From: Pegoplata infirma
Lineage: Eukaryota; Arthropoda; Insecta; Diptera; Anthomyiidae
NCBI GenBank assembly: GCA_963921195.1
Contig: OY992540.1
Location: forward strand, 20,906,262-20,970,261
Length of the DNA stretch: 64,000 nucleotides
Reading direction: 5' to 3'
Every line of letters starts with the position of its first letter. Position 1 is the stretch's first letter. The position numbers and the translations under genes were made by a program. The notes beneath the pieces are model-generated. The model was not told the origin of the DNA. It saw only the letters and a program-made list of their open reading frames with translations, and did no database searches. Positions 46,406 to 57,427 of the stretch are shown here, in pieces.

Positions 46406-49400
46406 CTAAAATTTAACAAATTTATCAATTACAAAACTAAATCATTTAATTTATGTATTTAATTAAGCTTACCGGATCTAAATCAAGAATTAAAGGTGCC
46501 ATCGATACCCCAGCATTATTTAACATACCATTACGTATGGTTTGATAACGTTGTTTAGCTTCTTCCGAGGTAGTTAAATTAAATTTCTTATCATCATCAA
46601 ACTGATCGGTTGAACGACCACAATCAGTTTCTTCTTCTGGTATATCATCCCAACGTATAGAATTAATCGAAGCATTTGGCAAATTTGAACTGGGTAGAAA
46701 TGGATTTGTAGACGTTGGATTGGTAGGTGTAGGTGTGGTGGAAGATGAGCTGTTATTAGTGTGCCGTGTTACTTGTGTACCAAAACTTGAGGTATTGCTG
46801 AAGTTACTAAAATCTATAACATAATTATCACCAGTAGTTTCATTGGCATTGGGACTAATGATCTGTAAATAGAATATAATATTATTTAATAGTTTTATTA
46901 ATAATGCAACAGCATATTTTGTGACTTTACCTGTTGATTAACAAATTCATATTCTAATGCTTCATCAGCTCCCGTAAAAGCTGTTACCAATTCATTCATT
47001 ACTTCTACTACATGTTGCATAGATGGCCTTGAATCTGGTTTGGTAGCCCAACAGGAAGTCATTAGATTTTCTATGGGTTCGGGCAGATTTGGTATCAACG
47101 GTGGACGTTCTCCTTTATGTATTTTCCACATTATAGCCAATGTATTGTCAACATCTTTAAAAGGTTTTTGCCGTGACAGCACTTCCCACAAAACAATACT
47201 CCAACTGAATATATCACATTTTTCTGTATATTTAGAACCCTCAAATACTTCTGGTGCCATCCAAGCTGCCGATCCTTTATTATTAGTCATCATTGTAGAC
47301 TTATCCGCTACCGTGCCAAAATCACAAATTTTCAAATGTCTACCTTTGTTGGTTAGCAATAGATTAAGAGGTTTTAAGTCACGATGTATTAAAGGTTTTG
47401 GTTTCATGGCATGTAAATAGGCAACACCCTATGAATGAGTTAAAAAAATAATGGAATTATAATTATGGTTAAAAACATATAGATTCTGAAAATATTTGGA
47501 AATTTTGTTTTCTCGGATATCGAGATATTTTTCCTGTAGAAAAATTCTCAGGTTCTGAGATATTTTAGCCATTGAAAAATTCTCATATTCTGACATATTT
47601 TTCCTATAGGTAAATCCTCATTTTCTGAGATATTTTTCTAATTGAAAAATTCTTTGATTCTAAGATAATTTTTGTATAGGAAAATTTTTAAATTCTGAGA
47701 TATTTTTGGTCAAAAAAATTCTCAGATTCTGAAATACTTATTTACGTATAGAAAAATTATCAGATTTTGAGATATTTTTCGTATAGAAAAATTTTCAGAT
47801 TCTCAGATATAGTTCGTATAGTATATATGGGGCATTCCATGTCAAATAGGAGACTTTGAATTTTTTTTTTTTAGATTTTCCCAATTTGTTAACAGTTTTT
47901 AGTACCCTCCGAAAACTCCTTCGTGGAAAATTTTCAGATTTTTTTGATGACCCGTTCAAAAGATATCGAATTTTTAAAAATTGGTAGTTTGTTCCTTTAT
48001 TTAAAAATCTTTTACTCATAACTTCTTCAATAATGGTCCAAATTTCAATTTTTTTTTTTTCAAAATTGTTGTTTTTATAAGTACTTTAAAAAAAAAATCA
48101 CAAAAAATTCTTAAAAGCGCTCTAGTATGCGATTTTTAAGTTTTAAAATTTAAATCTCATTTTTGAAAATGTTTGTACTCTTCGATTTTTTGGATTTTTT
48201 TTTGTGTGAAACATCTATCGATTCTACAAATTTTTTGCCCAGGAAGATCGTGGGATAACGATTATTACTATTTTTTGAAAAAAAAAATTATTGTAATTTT
48301 CCAATCTTAACCCTTCTTAACCCTTTTTATTTTCTGAAGATGAAGTTTTAAATGGGATAATGCAAATCAATAATGGTTTTAAGTCAGATGGTGATGGTCT
48401 ATGTGCACATTTATTAAAAAAATGTGCATTTTCTATTACTATGCCACTCACGTTTATCTTTAATATGTCAATTAGAGAGGGTGTGTTTATTGATCAGTGC
48501 ACACTGGGCCAAGATGGTAGTTTTTTTGGCCAAAACTAAAAAAAACAAAATTATTAAATTAATAAAAGCGAATGCACTGTTGTATTAAGTATAACTTGCT
48601 GCACCTTGTCTGTAATTTTTGTAAAAATCGGTAAAACCATTCTCTTGGAATGATCCATCAAAGATAAAATATGTTTGTTTAAATCTCCATATACCGTAAT
48701 CAAAAAAGCTAACAAATTTATACATTATTAAGATGGGACCTTGTTGTTTTTTTTTAGGATTAATTTATTTGACAAAGGGAAGTACAACATGTAAATGGGT
48801 ATGAATAGCTCTTTTTCCCTATTTTTTTTGATGAGTTTTTGATATTTTTATATAAATTTTGAAAAATTGTTCCATTTGATATAGTTTTTCCAAAATGTTC
48901 CACGACATAATCCAAAAGTTAGGATGCCAAAATGTTCGTTGGTTTACTAGCTTTCAGACTGACCTGCCCGCTTTTGCCCGTTTTTTCATCTGCGCATATA
49001 ATATCAATAGAAAGGGAGATGAACAAATCAAAAGTTGTTAAAATGAGCCTTTTTTATTGAATTAAATTAATTTTATGAACTAACAATTTTCAAGTTTTTC
49101 CTTAAGTACATACATAGTGTTTTTCTATATTAATACGGTATAAAATGAAACCCGGTTACCCAAAAACCCGAATACACAAAAAACCGGTTACGAGAAAAAC
49201 CCGGTTACACGAAAAATTTGTTTTTGACATAGAAAAAAAATAAGTACCCGGTTAGGCAGTCCAGACAGCTTTTTGAAATAGTGTGGAACTTTTGATAACT
49301 ATGAGTTAAAAAAAGGGGTTTCACAAAATTTTTTTTATTATTTTTTTTTTCTAATTTTTGGTATTTCAATTCCATTTGCGTAAACGGGCAAGTTTCTTGT

Positions 49401-52400
49401 AAGGTAGGAATAAAAAGGATAATTCTGGCCCAGACAGTTTTTTAAAACGGCGTGAAACTTTCTATAACCATGAGTTTTTAAAAGGGGGTTTCAAAAAAAA
49501 AAATATTTTTTCTATTTTTTTCTAAATTTTATTTTAATTACATTTTTTAAAACGGGCACAAGCTGGCAACTATACATGGAAAGTGTGGATAGGAGTTTAA
49601 AAGGGGGTTTTCATAAAAAAATATTTTATTTTTTTAAAATTTTTAATATTTTAATTTCATTTGCCTAAACGGGCACAAGTGGGCAACATTTTTGGAAAGT
49701 AGTGATAAATAGGATAATTTTGGCCCAGACAGTTTTTTGAAAGGGCGTGGAACTTTTGATAACGATGGGTTTAAAAAAAATTCAGTTTTTTATAAACTCT
49801 TATTTCAAATAAGTTTTTGAAAACGGGCACAAGCGGGAAAATTTTTTGGAAAGTGCGAATAAAAAGGATAATTCTGGCTCAGACAGTTTTTTGAAAGGGC
49901 GTGTAACTTTTGATGAAAAGGACAATTCTGGCCCAGACAGTTTTTAAAAAGGGCGTGAAACTTTTGATAACGATGAGTATAAAAAGGGGGTTTTCAAGAC
50001 AAAGACTATTTTTTTCATTTTTTTATAAACTTTTTTTAAATTATATTTTGGAAAACGGTATATTCACGTGATTTAAATAAAAATCACTCGCGCTCACGCG
50101 TGAATCACGTTATTTTTAAACTCTTTTTCAATTCAATTTTTAAAAACTTTTAAATCACGTGATTTAAATGAAAATCACTCACGCTCACGCGTGAATCACG
50201 TTGTTTTTTGAGGCACGCAAATCACGGGACCAGAGACCATCGCCAATTCAAAAACATAAACAAAAGACAAGTGTCTCTTCATTTGTTTCATCTATAACAT
50301 CTGTAAATTTTATTAAAAATTAAGTGCCCACCCTGAAACAGTTTCCTTGTAGGTCCGATTCCAAAAAGTTTCAAGTCACTTATTTATTACCATAATATAA
50401 GCTTACATTCTGAATTTCAACAAAATCGATTAACATTTACGACCTGTAGAGACTTTTGGCCAAAAAACCGACCATCTCGGCCAAGTGTGCAGTGGAAGGC
50501 TGCAATAATTACACCAGTTTTTAAGGATGGAAGACGGGAAGATGTAACTTGTTACAGACCGATCTCCAAGCTTACTTGTGTGTCTAAAGTGTTTGAGCAC
50601 ATAATTTATAAGCGCTTGTTTTTTATCACAAAGCGGTTGATTACCCCTAATCAACATGGATTTTTTTCAGGTAGGTCTACTACATCTAATTTAACAGTTT
50701 TTACTGAATACTGTATAGCTGCCTTTGAAAAAGGTAGTCAGGTCGAGGCAATCTATACAGATTTTTCAAAGGCATTTGACAAAGTGTCTCACAGCATTCT
50801 TTTTAAGAAATTACAGCTTATGAGTTTTCATTCAAATTTTTTAAAATGGTTGAAATCATACTTTTCAGGACGAGTGTGTAGGGTAGTTGTTGAAGGATTT
50901 CAATCCTTGCCCTATCTGCAAACATCGGGGGTACCTCAGGGTAGCATCTTGGGACCGCTCTTTTTTAATTTATTCATAAATGATATATCTTCATGTTTTT
51001 CCAAATCAAAGTTTTTTTTGTACGCAGACGATCTGAAAATATTTTTTAAAGTTGAATCATTGCGAGACATATTTGATCTACAAATTGATCAAGATAACTT
51101 GCATAGGTGGTGTGCTGAAAATAACCTTCATTTTAATTTTTCCAAAAGTTTGCATATATCTTATTTCAGATCTAAAAATCCAATTCAGTATATTTTTAAA
51201 ATTGGCAATAATAATTTGAAAACCGTAAGATCTACTCTTGACCTCGGTGTTGTTTTTGACTCTTCTTTATCATTTGTACATCATATTGATTATATAATTC
51301 CTAAGGCATATAAAGTGCTTGGCTTCATAAAAAGAAATTGTACAGAATTTTCGGATCCAAATACACTTAAATTATTATACACATCCCTAGTTAGATCGAA
51401 GTTAGAGTATGCTGCTGTTGTTTGGGCTCCTCATAGTGAGAATCATGTTTCTCGTATTGAAAGAGTTCAAAAAAATTTTTTGAAGTTTGTTCTTTCATTT
51501 GTAAGGTTGGTTAATCCTTTGCCTACATATGAGTTGCGATGTTCGTGGTTAGGAATTCAGACTTTGGAATTGCGTAGGCAAATTCAGTCTTTTTTATTTG
51601 TTTTTGATTTAATTAATGGAATTATTGACTGCCCTGATCTGCTTGCATTAATTCCATTTTTTGTTCCACCTAGAAGGCTTAGGTATAATTTAATTTTTAA
51701 TGTTCCTTATCACCATACTAATTATGGTCTTAATAGTACGCTTACTCGTGCGTTTATACATCTTAATGCCATTAGTACCAATCAACAACGAAATTTTGTT
51801 AATCCGCAGATAATAGAGTTTTGTACATCAAAATATTGCTTTAAAAATTTGTTATGTAAAATATTGGAATAGTTTAAATAACATTTTCAAAAACATTGCT
51901 TATCTTATACTTATACTTAATCGTATTCTGTAAGGAATTTGTATTTCCATTGACTTAATAAATGAAAAAATATTTTTCGTATAGAAAATTCCTCATATTC
52001 TGGATAGTTTTCGTAGCAAAAATTTTGAGGATTGAAAAGTTTAGATTCTGAGATATTTTTTTTTTGTATAGAAAAATTCTCATATTCTGATATTTTTTCG
52101 TGTAGAAAAATTCTCAGATTCTGAGATATGTTTCAGATTTTGAGAAATTCTCAGATTTTAAGATATTTTTCGTATAGAAAAATTCTGAGATTCTGAATTA
52201 TACAGTAAAAATCTTAGATTCTAAAATATTTTTTGTATAAAAAAATTCTTAGATACCGAGATATTTTTCGTATAGAAAAATTTCCAGATTCTGATATATT
52301 TTTCGTAAAAAATTCTCAGATTTTGAGATAATTTTCGTATAGAAAAACTCTCAGATTCTGTGATATTTTTCGTATAGTAAAATTCTTAAATTCTGAGATA

Positions 52401-53918
52401 TTCTTCATGTAGAAATATTCTGAGATTCTAAGAGAAATATTTTGAGATATTTTTTAAAAAGAAATATTCTAAGATTCTAAGATATATTTCGTATAGATAA
52501 ATTTTCAGATTGTGAGATATTTTTTGTATTAGACAAATTCTCAAGAGTTTGATTTTTTTTTAGATTCTGAGATATTTTACGTATAAAAAAATTCTCAGAT
52601 TCTGAGATATTTTTCGTACAGAAAAATTCTCATATTATGAGATATTTTTCGTATAGAAAAATTTTCATATTCTGAAATATTTTTCGTATAGAAAAATTCT
52701 CAGATTCTGATATATTTTTAGTATATAAAAGTTCTTAGATTCTGAGATATTTTTCGTATAGAAAATTCCTCATATTCTGAGGAAATATTGGTATTGAAAG
52801 GTTCATATTCTGAGATATCTTTTGTACAGAAAAATTCTCATATTCCGAGATATTTTTCGTATTGAAAAATTCTCACATTCTGAGATATTTTTAGTATAGA
52901 AAAGTTTTTTGGATTCTGAGATATTTTAAGTACAGAAAAATTCTCCGATTCAGAGATATTTTTAGTATAGATATTTTTCCATATTCTGAGATATTTTTCG
53001 AAGAAAAAATTTTTGTGGATATTTTTTGTATTGAAAAAATTTTAGATTCTGATACATTTTTGGTTTAGAAAAATATCTTAGAATTGAGAATATTTTGGAT
53101 TCTAAAAAAAAAGTGTATAGAAATTTTTGTTTTCTCATTATAATACAAAAATGTTGTTTCAATTTTGTTTTTTTAATCGATTAAATGGTTAAAATCATCA
53201 TAAAAGGGGAAACCCGGTAAGGTTCTATATGTCTATAGTAATGTTCTATAGTTTGTATTATAAATTCTTATCTATTGTTTGAGTACCATTTAATCTCTGC
53301 ACCACTCCCCCATGATACTTACCTCTGCACACTGGCGCGCCCAACTCATAGCATGTGCCGTTGAATAGAATGGCTTAACTTTACCATGTAGAAAATCATG
53401 CAATGAGCCACCTTCAGCATATTCCATTATCAAATAGGTGGACATTTGATTTTCGGTTATACCAAATAATGCAATAATATTTGTATGTGTAACACGAGAC
53501 AATTGTCTAACTTCTGTTTCGATGGCTTTTTGTTCAGATTTTGGTTCAAATTCCTTAACGGCCACATAACGATCACGCCAAACGGCTTTGTAGACAGTGC
53601 CATAAGAACCGTGGCCAACTTTCTATGGTTGTTGGTGGGTGGGGATGAGGGAAAAAAAATAAATAAATAATTCATAAATTATATAATGACAACACACACA
53701 CAAGAGACACACAAAGAAATATATAAACAAACCTCTTTAAATGAAATTTCGGAAAAATCTACACATTGACAGAGTAAACTTAAGCCTCCACTACTAAAAA
53801 TATCTAAATTGGGCAGTGCGGGAGCTAAACTGGTAGCTCCCTCAGACGGGGAAGTATCAGTAGAGTGTGGGGTAGATGAATTGCTAACATTTTGTTGTTC
53901 CGGTACTTCATCAGTCAT
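46360..53918 (-). CDS. Tak1: Tak1: TGF-beta activated kinase 1 (MAP3K7 family), 3' end missing
   Basis: Cytoplasmic MAP3K that in flies links the IMD immune receptor pathway to IKK/Relish and JNK signalling. Five coding exons join in frame: 53918-53733, 53622-53323, 47428-46931, 46862-46473 and 46405-46360, all with GT donors and AG acceptors, giving about 474 residues. The kinase domain is complete: glycine loop GHGSYGTV (65-72), VAVK lysine at 85, alpha-C Glu near 99, HRDLKPLN (catalytic Asp 179), DFG (Asp 198), activation-loop Thr 207 and 210, and APE (220-222). A Ser/Thr/Asn-rich linker follows. The C-terminal coiled coil that binds TAB proteins in this family is not in these exons, and the exon 5 donor (GTAAGT) shows that the gene continues leftward. 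Intron 2 is 5.9 kb and full of transposons. The kinase sequence is very close to Drosophila Tak1 as I know it, so identity is near certain; the 3' structure is unknown. Confidence 0.96.
46473..46862 (-). CDS. Tak1: Tak1 exon 4 (Ser/Thr/Asn-rich linker)
   Basis: 130 codons, phase 0, acceptor TTTACAG, donor GTAAGC. Low-complexity Asn/Ser/Thr/Pro stretch, then an acidic segment (RWDDIPEEE) and a short helix-like segment ([12 protein letters not shown]). The same order, linker then WDxIPEEE then an ETIRNGM-like segment, is what I recall for Drosophila Tak1. Confidence 0.9.
46931..47428 (-). CDS. Tak1: Tak1 exon 3 (kinase C-lobe)
   Basis: 166 codons, phase 0. It begins GVAYLHA after an acceptor ending TCATAG, and ends EFVNQQ before GTAAAG. 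It holds the HRDLKPLN catalytic loop, DFG, the activation loop with two Thr residues in the usual TAK1 positions, WMAPEVFEG and the rest of the C-lobe. Confidence 0.95.
47490..47824. repeat. 35-bp dyad minisatellite, block beside Tak1 exon 3
   Basis: About nine units of the same TTCTGAGA / GTATAGAAAAATT repeat, starting about 60 bases upstream of exon 3 on its intron side. It probably forms one original array with 51969-53110, now split by the foldback fragment and the LINE. Confidence 0.85.
47825..48317. mobile_element. Truncated copy of the 3615-5281 foldback family
   Basis: Begins TATATGGGGCATTCCATG after a TA and follows the left arm of the 3.6-kb foldback element (ACTCCTTCGTGG, CCCGTTCAAAAGATATCG, AAGCGCTCTAGTATGCG). 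It is cut off where the LINE starts. Confidence 0.8.
48321..48499 (+). pseudogene. LINE reverse transcriptase, left part cut off by a DNA element
   Basis: In-frame segment reading [15 protein letters not shown] ... [17 protein letters not shown], the usual lead-in of the LINE reverse transcriptase domain (motif 0/1). It ends at the TSD CAGTG; the Trp codon TGG is split and resumes at 50495. An in-frame TAA at 48318 and a change to repeat sequence mark the 5' truncation point. Confidence 0.88.
48500..50489. mobile_element. Non-autonomous DNA transposon with 5-bp TSD, inserted in the LINE
   Basis: 1990 bp. Ends CACACTGGGCCAAGATGG and, reverse-complemented, CACACTTGGCCGAGATGG match at 32 of 36 positions. 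The 5-bp duplication CAGTG is at 48495-48499 and 50490-50494. Removing the element restores the LINE reading frame, which proves both boundaries. The interior has no ORF; it carries several degenerate repeats of a unit with CCAGACAGTTTTTTGAAA and ACGGGCACAAG (49250-50000), then two CACGTGATTTAAAT / TCACGCGTGAATCACG blocks (50050-50200). The 5-bp TSD and CAC- start fit Transib (consensus CACWATG) best, with one mismatch; superfamily is inference. Confidence 0.9.
50495..51872 (+). pseudogene. Non-LTR retrotransposon reverse transcriptase, right part
   Basis: The open frame (from about 50487 to the TAG ending at 51872) encodes a Jockey/CR1-type reverse transcriptase. It shows YRPIS after a [11 protein letters not shown] start, [10 protein letters not shown] (motif A), [14 protein letters not shown] (motif B), YADDLKIFF (catalytic YxDD, motif C) and a long C-terminal thumb region. 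The true start of the domain lies 2 kb upstream at 48321-48499: the bases before and after the inserted DNA element 48500-50489 join in frame across the CAGTG duplication. No ORF1 and no endonuclease domain are present, so the copy was 5'-truncated on insertion. It lies antisense inside Tak1 intron 2. Confidence 0.93.
51873..51968 (+). other. 3' end of the LINE copy
   Basis: About 95 bases of AT-rich 3' UTR end at TTAATAAATGAAAAA, where the dyad minisatellite begins. The exact LINE end and its TSD cannot be fixed. Confidence 0.5.
51969..53110. repeat. 35-bp dyad minisatellite, block in Tak1 intron 2
   Basis: Roughly 30 diverged tandem units of 35 bp. Each has two dyads: CTCAGATTCTGAG and TTTTTCGTATAGAAAAA. 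Spacing is regular with small deletions. The block lies between the LINE and Tak1 exon 2. Confidence 0.9.
53323..53622 (-). CDS. Tak1: Tak1 exon 2 (kinase N-lobe)
   Basis: Exactly 100 codons, phase 0 on both sides. It begins [10 protein letters not shown] after an acceptor ending CCATAG and ends ARQCAE before GTAAGT. It holds the glycine loop, the ATP-binding Lys 85, the alpha-C helix and the hinge ([11 protein letters not shown]). Confidence 0.95.
53733..53918 (-). CDS. Tak1: Tak1 exon 1 (start codon, N-terminal lead)
   Basis: Encodes residues 1-62: a Ser/Thr/Pro-rich lead followed by the short segment before the kinase glycine loop. The ATG at 53918-53916 is the first Met of the frame. The exon ends after a GAG codon at a GTTTGT donor (phase 0). 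The 110-bp intron to exon 2 carries a (TG/CA)-rich stretch. Confidence 0.9.
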
Positions 53919-54110
53919 GTTGCCAGAATTGTGAAAGCTTTAATAGCTGGTATATTTTGTTGCAAATTGTAGTAATAACTTTTCGTGTATTTCTTTATTT
54001 ACGCAGATTATTTATTCCTGATTTGTGTTTCTGGTATTTTTTGCCTTCTGTAATTTTTTTTACTGCGTATTCATAAATTTTACCACTTTAATTTCATTTT
54101 TTGCATGTGG
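53919..54110 (-). promoter_or_regulatory. Tak1 5' untranslated / promoter-proximal region
   Basis: About 190 bases upstream of the Tak1 ATG hold no further ORF and no recognisable repeat until the AT microsatellite near 54115. The transcription start cannot be placed from sequence alone. Confidence 0.35.
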
Positions 54111-54238
54111 TCAAAAAGGATTTACTATTATACTATTATATATATTATACTATTATATATATTATACTATTATATTATATATACTTTTTGTGCGTATTCA
54201 TAAATTTTACCACTTTAATTTCATTTTTTGCATGTGGT
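54064..54238. repeat. 48-bp direct repeat flanking an ATT/ATA microsatellite
   Basis: A segment containing CGTATTCATAAATTTTACCA and TTGCATGTGGT occurs at 54064-54112 and 54190-54238. Between the copies lies a (TATTATACTATTATA)-type tract at 54120-54180. It is about 150 bases upstream of the Tak1 start codon. Confidence 0.85.
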
Positions 54239-54607
54239 TTAACTTTGTTTTTAATTTCCTAGTATTTTATTACATAATTCCGTTGTTTTATTTTAATTTT
54301 AGTATTGATTTTTATATATTTGGTTGTGAAAAATATTTAATAATTTTTATTAAAAATCTTTTGGAAAAAAATTCACTGATAAAGGAAAATTAAAGAGGTA
54401 CAACTTTTTTTTAGACAAATGTCAAAAACAGCTGTTGAAAATGTTTCATAGGGCGTTTTTACACCAGAGTACTAAATTTTTTAGTTGAATGGTTGGTGTC
54501 TAGACTTGGCTATTTGTTATTGTCTGTCAAGATGGCGCTGGTGTATTAAATTAAAAATTTCAGAACAAAAATGTTTCAGGAGTTAAAGAAAGGAGAAATA
54601 TTAATTT

Positions 54608-55165
54608 TTATACCCTCCACTTAGTGATATATATATATATCACATATAAGTTTGTCATTCCGTTTGTAACTCATCGAAATATCGGTATGTGCCCCCATAA
54701 AGTACCGATAGAATGTCTGTCTGTGGAAATGGTGATCACGGCCAAAATATTACACGGAGATGACTGAAACTTAACATATTTATTAGAAGTTCTCTCGAGA
54801 AGTTTGGTATTGCACTTGAGCGATATCGGTACAGCGGTTCAAAAGTTATGAACGAAAATGTAAGGACGCCTCAAAAATTTTAGTACATTCAACATAACCT
54901 AAAAATACAAAATGCTTTAATTCGACTGCTGGTTGACATATGTAAACATATTTGAACAACAAATGGTATTTAAACAAGTACGAACATATTTTTTGACAAA
55001 AAATAAAAAAAATCGCGGATTTTTTTACAATTTTTTTTTTCGCAAATTTTTTTTTTTTTTAAAAGTAATTTCCTTTTAAAAAAAAGTTTTTGCAATAATC
55101 TTTTTGAAATTGTGGAGGGTATCACTACATTCAGCAAGGCCGAATTTAACTTTTTTGTTTTATAA
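54608..55165 (-). repeat. P-family repeat, reverse orientation
   Basis: Starts with the tail (TTATACCCTCCACTTAGTGA) and ends with the hairpin head (TTCAGCAAGGCCGAATTTAA) and an ACTTTTTTG run. It is an inverted copy of 27100-27720. No ORF. Confidence 0.8.
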
Positions 55166-56770
55166 TAAAATTGGGAACATCTAAAGTGCTTTTTACGGGA
55201 TACGAAAAACTATGCTAACAAAAATATGCTAACCCCTTCAGAATATTCTTTTTTTTAGGCGAAATTAAGATTAAAGGATGCTGGGGCACGCGATTTAAAT
55301 GAAAATCACTAACACTCATGCGTGATTAACGTGAATCACGGAAATCAAGTGACCAGCGTCCATCTCTAATTCAAATTAAAGCAGTTTACATATTTTTTTT
55401 TGTTTTCAAAACTTAAAAAAAAAAAAAAAAATAATAAAAAAAAATTGTAAAAAGAAAAAATTGGGAAAAACAAATTTGTTTTTCCAATTTTTTTTTTATT
55501 ATTTTTTTTTTAAATTTTATGGTGATTTTTTTTTTTGAAAAATTTTTTTTTTTTTCAAAAAAATTTTTTTTTTTATTTTTTAAATCTTTTTTCGTCTATT
55601 TCGCTCAAAATACCAAATTAACGTACGTTTGCTTGAAGCTTTTTGATAAGTTATTCGCACTTAAAAATTTTAGAAAAGAAAAAATGTATCTGGTTATCGC
55701 TAAAGGGGTTATGCAGGGCTAATAGTGCCCATAGGGCAACAATTTAATTAATGGTGATTTCTTTTCTGAAAAAAATGTTTGCCTTTTAGGGTATACATTT
55801 TTAAAATGTTTAACTCACACCTTCAAAAACTTGCATTTTATTTGACTGGAATAGAACACAACATACAGAAATACTCTGCCCTGTATTTTTGAACAGCTGT
55901 TTTGAGAAAACAACACAGAAAAAGTCAGCTGTTGTATAATGGTGTTTTCTTTTCTGGCAAAAAATGTGCCTTTTTTTTTGTATTTCGCCCCCAAATTTAT
56001 GTTTTTGTGTTCTTTTCTAAAAAATGTCAACCATTATAAAGAATATCGTGTTCTTTTCTAAAAATGTCTGCCCTATAAAGTGCAAAAAAGTTGCACTTTT
56101 TACCCCGTAAAAAATCACGGGGTTGAAATGGCCTAAAAAATTATTTTTAAGGCCCCGTTCTTTAAGGCCCCGTCGCGTAGGGAAGGCGTGGTCGTAGGGG
56201 CGTAAAATTTTTCCTGAGTTATTTTTTAGTCAAAAGGAAAAAAATGAGGGGGTACCGTTTCAACATTTCCAACATTTCCAAAATAAGGGACACTCTAGTA
56301 TATACGTACGACCCCCAAAATCATATAAAATAATCTCCATCAAAATTAAGCTGACCCGTTTTTTTTCGTTTGGCGAAATTCCTAATAGTTCGGATTTTAT
56401 ACGGATTTTCTCGAAAGCCCTTAATTTTTCATAAGGTGGCAACCCTTTTTTCAATTTGAGATTGGGCAGCTAAAAAAACAGGTAGCTCTTTTTTTCCCCA
56501 TCATTACCATATTCAAGTTTCAGAAGGTCTTTCACAGGTGGGTGCCGTGTGAAAGACCTTCCTTGTTAGTTAAGAAGCTATTCGCAATTTAAAAATCTAG
56601 CAAAGAAAACCTTGATCTGATATCGCTAAAGGGGGTATGTATTACTAAACCGAAATTCTCACATCCCAAAATGAGATAAAGATGAAACAAAATTGAAGAA
56701 ATTTTTTAGCCCTGTGACCACTTTTACCCCTCCACACGGTGAGCCTCAGAGATGTTCAGGTTGAACTTTA

Positions 56771-57349
56771 CACTCAGAAAATTATGTAAGTTACTACATG
56801 TTAGTTATTTGTATATTTTACAGTAGTAAGTTGTTTTCAACTAAAAAGTCAGTTGTTTTTGTATGAAAAATATCAAACAACTATTTCTGTTAGTTATTTT
56901 AAGTCGTTTTTTTGAATAACTAACAAAAAAGTACTGTAATGTAGTAACAGTTATTTAAAGTAGTTAATTTTATTTTTTTAATCTCTGAAAAATTTTTAAA
57001 GTTTTTTTCCAAAAAAAAAAGAAAAAAAATTTCGGTTTTTTATTTTTCACAACTGTTTTTTTTTTTTTTTTAAAAAACTTGGAAAAAATTTAGTCTTAAA
57101 TTTTTTTTTCTGAAAAATTTTTTGAAAAAAAAAAATATATATTGTTTATTTTATTTTTACTACATGTTAGTTGTTTTGACTAAAAATGTTAGTAATTTTT
57201 ACTACATAAGTCAGTTGTTTTTTGTCAGGTAAAATAACTAACATTGTTAGTTGATTTAACTGAAAAAGTAGTTGACCCCAAAACAACTTACAAAGTAGTT
57301 ATTTTAACTGACATTTTCAGTTGATTTTACTAACATAATTTTATAAGTG
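56771..57349. mobile_element. CACT-ended MITE with TA duplication
   Basis: 579 bp, starting CACTCAGAAAATTATG and ending CATAATTTTATAAGTG, flanked by TA. The opposite palindrome arm near 59450 is the empty site (ACTTTAGTGTCGACG on the reverse strand). Interior is rich in GTTAGTT / AACTAAC. Confidence 0.92.
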
Positions 57350-57427
57350 TAGTGTCGACGAAAAGTGTAAGCGCAGTTCGATTTCTACAAGATAAAATGT
57401 CACAAAACTGTTAACAGCGAAATCGTA

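Noticed and set aside
47040..47420. Plus-strand 126-codon frame
   Set aside because: Shadow of Tak1 exon 3 on the opposite strand.
51969..53110. Regular repeats resembling a CRISPR array
   Set aside because: Units are contiguous and diverged with no unique spacers, and the setting is a fly intron.
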